64,000 nucleotides of DNA, taken from the NCBI RefSeq assembly GCF_008693005.1, contig NZ_VXKE01000012.1, positions 57,003 through 121,002 on the forward strand. Direction: 5' to 3'. The notes beneath the pieces are model-generated. The model did not search any database, was not told the DNA's origin, and saw only the letters and a list, made by a program, of their open reading frames with translations. Source of the DNA: Helicobacter canis. GTDB lineage: Bacteria; Campylobacterota; Campylobacteria; Campylobacterales; Helicobacteraceae. This document shows positions 17,617 to 25,455 of the stretch, piece by piece. Within the stretch, counting starts at the first letter, position 1; each line of letters begins with the position of its first letter. The translations under genes and the position numbers were made by a program.

Positions 17617-18972
17617 ATGAGAGAGTATTCTTTGGACTTTTATTCCACGCTGGTGGCTATGGTGGCGGTGCTGCTGCTTGGGCGGTTTCTGTTAGCGCGC
17701 ATTAAATTTCTGCGGGATTTTGATCTGCCAGAGCCTGTTGTGGGGGGCGTGTTTGTCTGTATCGCTATTTTTATCGGCTATAAGTATTTTTCTGTGCATA
17801 TCACATTTGATGAAGCTTTGAAAGATCCGCTAATGCTGGCGTTTTTCTCAAGCATAGGGCTAAGTGCGGACTTCTCATCGCTGAAAAAGGGCGGGCGGCT
17901 TTTGGTGCTGTTTTTGGTGATTGTGGTGGGGCTGTTGTTTTTGCAAAATATCGTGGGCGTGGGGCTGGCACTTGCTATGGGGATAGATCCACTAGTAGGT
18001 ATGCTTGGCGGCTCTATTACGATGAGTGGGGGGCACGGCACGGGATCGGCTTGGGCAGATGTTTTCTCAAACAAGCAGTATGGACTTAGCAACGCCAGAG
18101 AAGCTGCGCTTGCAGCCGCGACTTTTGGGCTTGTGATGGGCGGGTTTATCGGTGGTCCTGTCGCGCGTTTCCTTATACGCAGGCATAAGCTGCAAACTCC
18201 AAACCAAGGCAAAGTCTTAGCCCCAAGCGATACTAGTGAGCAAAACACGCTAGCGAGCAACTTTGAAGCCCCGCAAAAGGAGCGGCTCATCACCACTGCT
18301 TCTTTCTTAGAGTCTTTGGCACTTATTGCTATTTGTCTGCTTGTGGGGAATTTTATGACTCAAGTGAGCGCGCCTACCTTGCGCGATCAACTAGGGATCA
18401 ATGTCCCTACATTTGTGTGGTGCTTGTTTTGCGGGATTATCTTGCGCAATGCCCTAGCCGCGCTTAAAATCCACCACGTCTTTGATAGGGAAGTATCCGT
18501 GCTGGGCAATGTGAGCTTGGCACTCTTCTTGGCTCTTTCGTTTCTCATTATCAAAATCTGGCAGCTAGCAGACATTGCGCTGCCGCTTATTGTGATTTTG
18601 GTCGTGCAGACATTGATGATGATAGCCTATGCGATATTTGTAACCTTTAGATTCTTGGGCAAAGACTATGATGCAAGTGTGTTTGCAGCGGGGCATTGTG
18701 GGTTTGGACTTGGGGCTACGCCTACGGCTATGGTCAATATGCAAGCAGTTACCAACCACTATGGTCCAAGCCACGCGGCATTTATGATCGTCCCGCTTGT
18801 GGGGGCATTTTTCATCGATATTATCAATTTGCTTGTGATTCAGGGCTTTTTGCTACTGCGTATCTTTCCACAAGGCTCGGTAGAATCTAGCAGCGAGCAA
18901 GCTGGCACGCTCCTAGATTCTAGTGCGCAAGTGCTATCAAGCTTAGCGCACACGCTTATGAGCCTTTGCTAG
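17617..18972 (+). CDS. gltS: Sodium/glutamate symporter
   Basis: A 451-residue inner-membrane transporter importing glutamate with sodium. The order of about ten or more hydrophobic segments and the family blocks are clear: LPEPVVGGVFVCIA near residue 37, SGGHGTGSAWADVF (about 137-150), a cytoplasmic middle loop (190-225), and AAGHCGFGLGATPTAMVNMQ (about 357-376). The final 30 residues contain Ser-rich LDSS/ESSS stretches from CTAGATTCTAG words. It converges on hypD with a 20-bp gap. Confidence 0.93.
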   Translation: MREYSLDFYSTLVAMVAVLLLGRFLLARIKFLRDFDLPEPVVGGVFVCIAIFIGYKYFSVHITFDEALKDPLMLAFFSSIGLSADFSSLKKGGRLLVLFLVIVVGLLFLQNIVGVGLALAMGIDPLVGMLGGSITMSGGHGTGSAWADVFSNKQYGLSNAREAALAAATFGLVMGGFIGGPVARFLIRRHKLQTPNQGKVLAPSDTSEQNTLASNFEAPQKERLITTASFLESLALIAICLLVGNFMTQVSAPTLRDQLGINVPTFVWCLFCGIILRNALAALKIHHVFDREVSVLGNVSLALFLALSFLIIKIWQLADIALPLIVILVVQTLMMIAYAIFVTFRFLGKDYDASVFAAGHCGFGLGATPTAMVNMQAVTNHYGPSHAAFMIVPLVGAFFIDIINLLVIQGFLLLRIFPQGSVESSSEQAGTLLDSSAQVLSSLAHTLMSLC

Positions 18973-18975
18973 AGC

Positions 18976-18996
18976 TTAGATTCTAGCTAGATCTAA
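18976..18996. terminator. Possible bidirectional hairpin between gltS and hypD
   Basis: TTAGAT and ATCTAA form a 6-bp stem around a 9-base loop between the converging stops. There is no T run, so termination is uncertain; the stem could simply be CTAGATTCTAG words. Confidence 0.3.
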
Positions 18997-20141
18997 AGAG
19001 CTTGCCCGTATTTATAATACGCCGCGCAAGCCCCCTCACTGCTTACCATACAGCTTCCTAGTGGGTGCTCTGGGGTGCAGGACTTGCCAAACACTTTGCA
19101 ATCAAGCGGCTTTGCCACACCGCGCAAAATATCGCCACATCGGCAGGCTTTGTTGTCTGCTATTGGCGTGTAGTCTAGCACATTTGCAAACTCTCTCTCT
19201 GCATCAAATGCGCTAAACTCATCGCGTAAGCGCAGTGCTGAGCCTGCTATCTCCCCTAAGCCCCTCCACTCAAAGCTCTCTCTTGGCTCAAAATAAGTGC
19301 GCATAAGCTCTTGGGCTTTTGTATTGCCCTCGCGTGTTACTACGCGTTTATACTGCACTTCAAGCTTAGGCTCATTGCACACGGCTTGGCGTGCGATCAT
19401 CGCGATGCTCTCCATCATATCCACAGGCTCAAAGCCGCTTACCACAATGGGTATGCCAAATCGCTCAAAAATTGGCTCATAAATCTTAGAGCCTGCGATC
19501 ACGCTTACATGTGATGGCGCGATTAAGGCGTTAATTTTAGAATCTCCACTGCCTAAAATCGCATACAAAGGCGGCGGGACTAAGACATGATTGCTATGGA
19601 TAAAGAGATTAGTAAGCTTAGATTCTATCGCTCGTGCAAGCACTGCTGCGGTCATTGGCGTGGTTGTCTCAAACCCTATGGCAAAATACACCACGCGCTT
19701 TTGCGGATTGGCTTTAGCGATTTCTAGGGCTTGCATAGGCGAATACACAAAGCGCACATCAGCCCCCTTAGCCCTAGCATCTTGCAAGCTCCCTAGCGAT
19801 CCGGGCACGCGCATCATATCCCCTAGGGTTAGGAGGATTACATCATTTTGCATAGCGATGGTGTAGGCTTGGTTGATGCGATTTTTGGGCATTATGCACA
19901 CAGGGCAGCCCGGTCCGTGGATACATTGGATAGATTCTGGTAGGAGCTGGTTTAGCCCATAGCGCATAAGTGTGTGCGTATGCCCGCCGCACACTTCCAT
20001 CATATAAAGTGGCTTTGGGAGATCTCTGGCGATAGCGTGTATCTCGCGCTTAAGGGCTAGGATCGCATCTTTATCGCGGAAGCCTTCTAAAAGGAGCTTT
20101 GTGTTAAGCGCGGGACTCTTTGGAGTATTTGTAGAATCCAC
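18993..20141 (-). CDS. hypD: Hydrogenase maturation protein HypD
   Basis: Scaffold for building the Fe(CN)2CO centre of [NiFe] hydrogenase together with HypC. At 382 residues it is near normal length. Blocks are MEVCGGHTHTLMRYGL, CIHGPGCPVCIMP (catalytic cysteines), GFETTTP, and the [4Fe-4S] cysteines in the C-terminal CRCGDILRG, CKVFGKSCTPEHPLGSC and EGACAAYYKY blocks. Hydrogenase in Helicobacter supports respiration on molecular hydrogen. It is last in the hypB-hypC-(DUF2147)-hypD order on the minus strand. Confidence 0.96.
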   Translation of the reverse strand: MDSTNTPKSPALNTKLLLEGFRDKDAILALKREIHAIARDLPKPLYMMEVCGGHTHTLMRYGLNQLLPESIQCIHGPGCPVCIMPKNRINQAYTIAMQNDVILLTLGDMMRVPGSLGSLQDARAKGADVRFVYSPMQALEIAKANPQKRVVYFAIGFETTTPMTAAVLARAIESKLTNLFIHSNHVLVPPPLYAILGSGDSKINALIAPSHVSVIAGSKIYEPIFERFGIPIVVSGFEPVDMMESIAMIARQAVCNEPKLEVQYKRVVTREGNTKAQELMRTYFEPRESFEWRGLGEIAGSALRLRDEFSAFDAEREFANVLDYTPIADNKACRCGDILRGVAKPLDCKVFGKSCTPEHPLGSCMVSSEGACAAYYKYGQAL

Positions 20142-20153
20142 TTTTTCACAGCC

Positions 20154-20699
20154 TTATTTAAACGCTTGTGGCAATGCTTGGTAAGAGTCCTCTACAACCT
20201 TTGGCTCTGGCTTCTCGCCCTCATATTTGGCGATTTGCTCCTGTGTGAGCGGCGTCCAAGTAAGTGTCTGCCCCATCATTCCTAGCTTATCGATACTCGC
20301 ACGCAAAGTTAGCTTGCCACTAGAATCTTTAGTGATTTTTAGGTGGTAGGTTTTGCCATCATCATAGTTATACACCTCCCCACCGCTAAAGCTGCCTTTG
20401 CCATCACTCTTTAGCCCATAGACAAATACCGCGCCCTTGTCGTATCGCTCCCTTAGCTTTGGGTCTGGGTTTTTGCTGTCTTTTTTAGGACCACTGCCAT
20501 CGACATTGGCAAATCCATAGGCATAAAACTTGCCATTCTTAGTGAAAAACTCCACAATACTCTGCCGCCCACTATCACCTATATGTGTCATATAGTAGCC
20601 ATTTAATACGCTAGAATCACTAGCTCCTGCGCTCACACTAGCCCCTGCTAGTAGGGCAAATGCCAGCCAAGCCGCTTGAAAAATCTTAAGTGTTTGCAT
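20154..20699 (-). CDS. DUF2147 exported protein
   Basis: A 181-residue protein with a signal peptide (about residues 1-26, AWLAFALLAGASVSAGA), then a compact beta-rich domain beginning GYYMTHIGDSGRQSIVEFF and closing TLTWTPLTQ, as in DUF2147 proteins. The function of that family is not established. It interrupts the hypC-hypD order; whether it has any role in hydrogenase biogenesis is unknown. It lies 12 bp before hypD. Confidence 0.8.
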   Translation of the reverse strand: MQTLKIFQAAWLAFALLAGASVSAGASDSSVLNGYYMTHIGDSGRQSIVEFFTKNGKFYAYGFANVDGSGPKKDSKNPDPKLRERYDKGAVFVYGLKSDGKGSFSGGEVYNYDDGKTYHLKITKDSSGKLTLRASIDKLGMMGQTLTWTPLTQEQIAKYEGEKPEPKVVEDSYQALPQAFK

Positions 20700-20735
20700 T
20701 ATTGCTCCTTGGTAGTTTGTATAGTCTCTTGGGGT

Positions 20736-20993
20736 TTAATCGAGCTCTTCTTCCTCCATATCCCGCTCTATCTCTTGCACGATTTGCTTATAGAGCTCTA
20801 TAGATTCTAGTGCGGATTGCGTGTCGATCTTGCTCATCACATAGCCGATATGCAGCAGCACATATTCGCCCACTTGCACTTCTTCTTGCATAAGATCTAG
20901 GCTTGCTTCCCTGCTTACACCTAGCGTTTCGATGGTGGCGGTGTTTGTCTCACTATTTATGGAGAGCACTTTAGAAGGGATCGCTAGGCACAT
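20736..20993 (-). CDS. hypC: Hydrogenase assembly chaperone HypC
   Basis: An 85-residue chaperone that carries the Fe(CN)2CO unit with HypD and delivers it to the hydrogenase large subunit. I choose ATG 20993 because the mature protein must begin M-C-L-A-I-P with Cys2 essential. The EYVLLHIGYVMSKID block is typical. The C terminus is strongly acidic. It directly follows hypB. Confidence 0.95.
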   Translation of the reverse strand: MCLAIPSKVLSINSETNTATIETLGVSREASLDLMQEEVQVGEYVLLHIGYVMSKIDTQSALESIELYKQIVQEIERDMEEEELD

Positions 20994-21002
20994 ACACACT
21001 CC

Positions 21003-21737
21003 TTAGCTGAAAGAATGGCTAGAATGATAGCCACCTTTCTTGCAATCTACAATAAATCGCGCGAGATTTTCTATACTCGCACTATCCTTGCTGCTTGTGC
21101 AAAACAGCGGGATATCGGGCTTTAGCTTTGCTAGATCTTCTTGCACTTTAGCGATGTTAAAGTCAAACACTTCACACACATCACTTTTAGAAATCACCAC
21201 CGCATCAGCGCATAAAAACATCGTAGGATACTTTAGCACCTTATCATCGCCCTCTGTGCTTGAGAGCAAGACGATATTAAGATCCGCGCCCAAATCATAG
21301 CTAGCTGGGCATACGAGATTCCCCACATTTTCGATGAAAAGATACTCCACGCTAAGCGCATTTCGCGCCTTTAGAGCGTTATAGGCGTCTTCTATCATAG
21401 CGGCTTCTAGGTGGCAGGCAGCCCCTGTTAGAATCTGGTGGGCGGCTATGCCTTTAGATTCTAGCCTAGTGGCATCGCGATTGGTTTGCAAGTCTCCTTC
21501 AATCACCGCAAAGCTAAAGCTATCTTCCCCCACCGCCTTAATCGCTGCAAAATGCTCGAGCAAAGTCGTTTTCCCGCTACCGGGCGAGCTCATAAGATTG
21601 ATCACATAGAGATTATCGCGCGCATACACTTCGCGCATTTGGTTGGCTTTTTTGTCGTTTTTACTTAGGATTTTCTCTACAATTTGTAGGGATTTTGGTG
21701 AAAGGGTTGGGTTGTTTATCGTTTGTTCCTTTGGCAT
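21003..21737 (-). CDS. hypB: Hydrogenase/urease nickel incorporation GTPase HypB
   Basis: A GTPase that helps insert nickel into [NiFe] hydrogenase and, in Helicobacter, supports urease maturation. The 244-residue protein has the P-loop SSPGSGKTTLLEHF (about 51-64), the metal-site GAACHLEAAMI, ENVGNLVCPASYDLG and KSDV. It lacks the His-rich and CxxCGC N-terminal metal stretches found in some species, as in H. pylori. Its start abuts the stop of the cholesterol glucosyltransferase-like gene. Confidence 0.95.
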   Translation of the reverse strand: MPKEQTINNPTLSPKSLQIVEKILSKNDKKANQMREVYARDNLYVINLMSSPGSGKTTLLEHFAAIKAVGEDSFSFAVIEGDLQTNRDATRLESKGIAAHQILTGAACHLEAAMIEDAYNALKARNALSVEYLFIENVGNLVCPASYDLGADLNIVLLSSTEGDDKVLKYPTMFLCADAVVISKSDVCEVFDFNIAKVQEDLAKLKPDIPLFCTSSKDSASIENLARFIVDCKKGGYHSSHSFS

Positions 21738-22871
21738 TTAGCTCCTTTGTGCTTGATAGTCGTGTATCACTTCTTCATACATCGCGATAGCCTTGGTGAT
21801 GGAGGATTCTAGGGTGTAGTTTTGCGCAGACTTAGCATAGAGCTTGCTCGCCTCTTCTCTCTCTTGTGTATGCTCTATCCAATAGGTGATTTTCTCGCTC
21901 AAATCACTCGCATCTCCAGCTCTAAAAAGTGAGCGAGAATCTAGCGCGAACTGCCTAGTAGCCGAGACCTTAGAGTCTGCGATAATTGGCACGACCCCGC
22001 AGCTTATCGCCTCTAGTGCTGCAATCGCCTCGCCTTCTACTTCAGCAGCGTGGATATAGAGCGTGCTTTGATGCAAGACTTTTATTAGCTCTTCTGGTGG
22101 TAAAAATCCAAAATCCACCGCATTTGGCAGGATCTTTGCCTGCTTTTTTAGGCTAGATTCTAGTGGTCCTATGCCCTTTAGGTGGAGCTTGATTTGATCT
22201 CTATAAGGATTTTGCGCGATGGCTTTGATGATTAGATCTTGTCGCTTTTCTTTAGAGTAGCGACCAACCATTGTGATATGGATAAGCTCATCGCTAGGCT
22301 TGCCACTAGAATCTAATGGCTTAAACTTAGGGTCAAAGCCATTAGAGATCACATACTTTTTGCCCTTATAGCCAGCTTTCTCAAGCTCATCTTTAATGAG
22401 CTGGGAAGGGCAGTGGATATGGGCGATATACCGATAAAAGCGGTGTTTAAAAAGCCAGAAGATGAAGCGATTAAGCAGGGCTAACTTCTGCAAGCCGATA
22501 TTATAGGTGATATGCTCTGGCTGGAGATGAAAGGCTGCCATATATGGCACGCCCATTTTTTTTGCCACTTGCAAGGCGACTTGCTCTAGCTTAAAGGGCA
22601 AAAACAAATGCACAATATCCGCGCCTCTAATGGCTTGCTCTAGCACCTTTACATCAGGCTTGCCAAAGACCATATGCTGCGCTTTTGAGACTTCTGTAAC
22701 AATGGGGATATACCGCTCCTTGACAGGGTAGAATCCATCTCCTTGCACATAGGGAGCGACTACGCGCACACTATGCCCCCGCTCCTTAAGTGCGCTAGCA
22801 AAGCGCGCGGCTGTCATTGAAGTGCCATTGCTTTTATCCGCGAAGCTATCGACTACAAGCACGATGACCAA
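21738..22871 (-). CDS. cgt: Cholesterol alpha-glucosyltransferase (GT4)
   Basis: A 377-residue GT4 enzyme whose N terminus MVIVLVVDSFADKSNGTSMT and internal FHLQPEHITYNIGL, HIHCPSQLIKDELEK and AISCGVVPIIADS blocks closely match, from memory, the H. pylori cholesterol alpha-glucosyltransferase. The upstream gene order (metG, Mur-like gene, cmoB, hotdog thioesterase) is also the same. It would move glucose from UDP-glucose onto host-derived cholesterol at the inner membrane face, giving cholesteryl glucosides used for immune evasion. A diacylglycerol glucosyltransferase is the main alternative. It abuts hypB with no gap. Confidence 0.82.
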   Translation of the reverse strand: MVIVLVVDSFADKSNGTSMTAARFASALKERGHSVRVVAPYVQGDGFYPVKERYIPIVTEVSKAQHMVFGKPDVKVLEQAIRGADIVHLFLPFKLEQVALQVAKKMGVPYMAAFHLQPEHITYNIGLQKLALLNRFIFWLFKHRFYRYIAHIHCPSQLIKDELEKAGYKGKKYVISNGFDPKFKPLDSSGKPSDELIHITMVGRYSKEKRQDLIIKAIAQNPYRDQIKLHLKGIGPLESSLKKQAKILPNAVDFGFLPPEELIKVLHQSTLYIHAAEVEGEAIAALEAISCGVVPIIADSKVSATRQFALDSRSLFRAGDASDLSEKITYWIEHTQEREEASKLYAKSAQNYTLESSITKAIAMYEEVIHDYQAQRS

Positions 22872-23315
22872 TCAAAGCTCCTTGTCGTCTTTAAGCTTAA
22901 GCTTGAAGAGTTTTTTGTCAAAGATTACGATATAAAATAGCCCATCAAAAATCTTAATATTTAGCACAAAGCCTTCTACTTTCACTTCGCATTTGCGCAT
23001 ATCGCCAAGCATTGTCTTTGCCTTTAGCTCGACGACTTGATTTGTCTCCACAGGAGCTAGGAACTTCACATCAGAGCCGATAATGATGGAGTTTTTTTTG
23101 TTGATCGCACATAGTGCGGCAAAGCCTGCGGCTGCTTGCACAAAGCCTGTGTGCGTGATCCCGGGCTCTACTTCCATATCTTCGCGCGTAGTGAGTGTAA
23201 CTTGTGCTTTATCTTTGCTCATCTCCCCCACTTGCCCGCAAAAGTGCATATTGATTGTCGTGCCTACGACCCTATCGCCTACAATCTGCCGCTCTTGGAA
23301 CTCTTCTTCGTCCAT
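22872..23315 (-). CDS. Hotdog-fold thioesterase-like protein
   Basis: A 147-residue single hotdog domain: TTINMHFCGQVGEMSKDKAQ, THTGFVQAAAGFAALCAIN (central helix) and GSDVKFLAPVETNQVVEL (the beta-sheet typical of acyl-CoA/ACP thioesterases and FapR-like binders). The substrate is unknown. It sits between cmoB and cgt with 0-1 bp spacing, and the same position is occupied by a similar gene in H. pylori, suggesting an envelope-lipid role. Confidence 0.75.
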   Translation of the reverse strand: MDEEEFQERQIVGDRVVGTTINMHFCGQVGEMSKDKAQVTLTTREDMEVEPGITHTGFVQAAAGFAALCAINKKNSIIIGSDVKFLAPVETNQVVELKAKTMLGDMRKCEVKVEGFVLNIKIFDGLFYIVIFDKKLFKLKLKDDKEL

Positions 23316-24403
23316 TATTTTCTCCTTGCTTTGATATAGGCTCGTTTGGGTGCTGGGTAGCCTTCTATGGTTTTGCTGCTATCATTTGGGTCTAGGAAAT
23401 TCTCTAGGCTTAGAGAGTCTATCCAGCGTGTTTTGCGCTGCTCTTGCGTGGTTGTAGGCATAATCGCTAGCACTTCCACACACTCAAACCCACACCGCTC
23501 ACACCAGCCCTCTAATGCACTAAGGCTTGGGAGCAAATACACATTGCTCATTTTAGCATAACTTTGGCGCACGCTAAGGACTAGGGGAAGCCCACTAACG
23601 CTAGAATCTAGCGCGCTAGCTACATCGTTTATATCAAAGATAAGCGTGTCGATAAACGCCACCCCGCCTTTGTCTAGGCTCTGGGCTAGGGACCTTAGGC
23701 AGGCAAACACATCGCTACGATGATAGAGCACCCCTAGGCAAAAAATCACATCAAACTTCTCTTTTTTGGTGAAGCTAGGCAGATCCTGCACCCCTAAAAG
23801 CTCATAAGTAATGGGCAGATTTACAAAATGATTGATGAAGGCAAATTGGCAGTAAAACAGCGCACTAGGGTCAAAGCCATAAATCCGCGCGCAAGCTCCC
23901 TTGCTACTATAAGGAGCACTCTCTCCTGCTTCTTGCAATGCCTTAGCGGACATTGCTAGCATATAAAATCCATTATTACACCCCACATCTGCTATCTTTG
24001 CTCCATTTGCGCGCACAAAGGGTGCTAGCAGATCCCACTTCATATAGCTCTGCCACTCGCTATCGATGTGGAGTGAGCAGCTAGGGCTAGCAAGGGTGAA
24101 AGGACCTTTGCGCCAGCCTTTAAGCTTATAGGCTAGCAGGGCTAGCGCGCTAAGCACACAATGCTTAGATTCTAGTGTGTGAGAGTCTAGGAGCGTGTGG
24201 GCTTGCTCTAGCTCTGCTAGCTCACCCACCATAGTGCAAAGCTCAAGCCCCCTAGAATCTAGCGGCTTATCAAATAGCTCGCTGCTAATTCGCACGCCAT
24301 TTTCATAGCTAAAGCTCGCGCAACCCTTTGGCACGATTTTATCAAGCTCTGTGATAGCGCGATATAGGGGAGCTATATGTTTAGATTCTAGTGGATTTGG
24401 CAT
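23315..24403 (-). CDS. cmoB: tRNA U34 carboxymethyltransferase
   Basis: Transfers a carboxymethyl group from carboxy-S-adenosylmethionine to 5-hydroxyuridine at tRNA position 34. Length is 362 residues. Family blocks: LKGWRKGPFTL, IDSEWQSYMKWDLLAPF, the SAM motif IADVGCNNGFYMLAM, and IFCLGVLYHRSD. The Ser/Leu-rich LDSHTLESK insertions derive from AGAATC words. It overlaps both neighbours by one base. CmoA is not in the window. Confidence 0.9.
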   Translation of the reverse strand: MPNPLESKHIAPLYRAITELDKIVPKGCASFSYENGVRISSELFDKPLDSRGLELCTMVGELAELEQAHTLLDSHTLESKHCVLSALALLAYKLKGWRKGPFTLASPSCSLHIDSEWQSYMKWDLLAPFVRANGAKIADVGCNNGFYMLAMSAKALQEAGESAPYSSKGACARIYGFDPSALFYCQFAFINHFVNLPITYELLGVQDLPSFTKKEKFDVIFCLGVLYHRSDVFACLRSLAQSLDKGGVAFIDTLIFDINDVASALDSSVSGLPLVLSVRQSYAKMSNVYLLPSLSALEGWCERCGFECVEVLAIMPTTTQEQRKTRWIDSLSLENFLDPNDSSKTIEGYPAPKRAYIKARRK

Positions 24404-25455
24404 TAAAAAAGTGTGGGGGCATATTCTTGTGGGGTTTGTGATAGCACAAAAACTAGCCCCTGCGTGCTTATGCCAAAGATTAGCCCGAAGTTGTATTCTG
24501 TGGTTTTTAGCAGTAGGGGCAGCTCATTAGATGAGTCATAGCGGATTGCTTGGAGTGGGTGGTTGTTGCGCTGATTGTAAAGGGCGTAGAATCTTTGCTC
24601 ATCATCAAGGATTGTAGGGACAAACACCACGACTTTCGCCCATTTGGCTTCTTTGCTAAGAAACTCACCATAGCGCATAAAGATCTCTTCATCATTTGTG
24701 GGGATAATCACGCGTGAGCTCTGCCCAAAAGATAGGATTCTAGCATCGTTGGTTAGAGAGATTGGCAGGAGTGTGGAGCTAGGCTCAAAATGTGCGAAAT
24801 CACACTCGATATGCTCGCGCAAGCATAGATCCACAACAGCCCCAAGCTCTGGGACAAACACACAAGGCAGGGAGATTTTGTAAGAGTATAGCTTGTAGTA
24901 GAACTTAATCTCAAACATCGACATCGGCGTGATTAGCTCAAAGGGTAGCTGCTCTGGAGTCTCACAGGGGATAGGCTCTAGAGCTAGATCAAGCACTTGC
25001 TGGGATTTGGCGATGATGATTGCGGGGCGCACTTCTTCAACCACATCAAGCAAGTCGATGGGACTCTCATCAAAAAACAGCACACTTTTGCTATGGATTA
25101 GGGATTTGGCGATTAGGTATTGTGTGGGGTTGGTGGTGATCACACGGATAGAGCGCGCTAGCAGCTCAAAGCGCGCAAGACGGATAATGGCATCTTGTAT
25201 AGATTCTACCTTAACCCACGCGATTTCATCGTCATTGAGCCTTGTTTGCAAAAACTTATCAAACACAATGCCAAACGCACCCTTCTCAAGTGCTGGCTCT
25301 ATATCTCTAGGGTGCGCGGCGAAAAATAGGCTGCCTCGCTTGATATTCTCAAGCTTTGTGCAATACCCGCTAAACCCCCCGATAGCTGGAGAGTTGATCA
25401 GCTCGCCATTGATGATTTCGACAATATCTTGGACTTTTTGTGTAACTTCCTGCAC
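24403..25455 (-). CDS. Mur-ligase N-terminal-like protein of unknown function
   Basis: A 350-residue protein located, as in H. pylori, between metG and cmoB. The N terminus (ENIKRGSLFFAAHPRDIEPA, then LEKGAFGIVFD) resembles the substrate-binding N-terminal domain of MurE/MurF ligases, but no ATP-binding G-K-T/S motif follows, so it is not an active Mur ligase. It overlaps neighbours by one base on each side. A structural or regulatory role in the envelope is only a guess. Confidence 0.65.
   Translation of the reverse strand: MQEVTQKVQDIVEIINGELINSPAIGGFSGYCTKLENIKRGSLFFAAHPRDIEPALEKGAFGIVFDKFLQTRLNDDEIAWVKVESIQDAIIRLARFELLARSIRVITTNPTQYLIAKSLIHSKSVLFFDESPIDLLDVVEEVRPAIIIAKSQQVLDLALEPIPCETPEQLPFELITPMSMFEIKFYYKLYSYKISLPCVFVPELGAVVDLCLREHIECDFAHFEPSSTLLPISLTNDARILSFGQSSRVIIPTNDEEIFMRYGEFLSKEAKWAKVVVFVPTILDDEQRFYALYNQRNNHPLQAIRYDSSNELPLLLKTTEYNFGLIFGISTQGLVFVLSQTPQEYAPTLF

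Noticed and set aside
17778..18296. A 172-codon minus-strand frame opposite gltS
   Set aside because: Antisense of a conserved transporter gene, without ribosome-binding site or recognisable family.
24403..25455. Assignment of this gene as murF
   Set aside because: Only the N-terminal part resembles Mur ligases; no ATP-binding motif is present.
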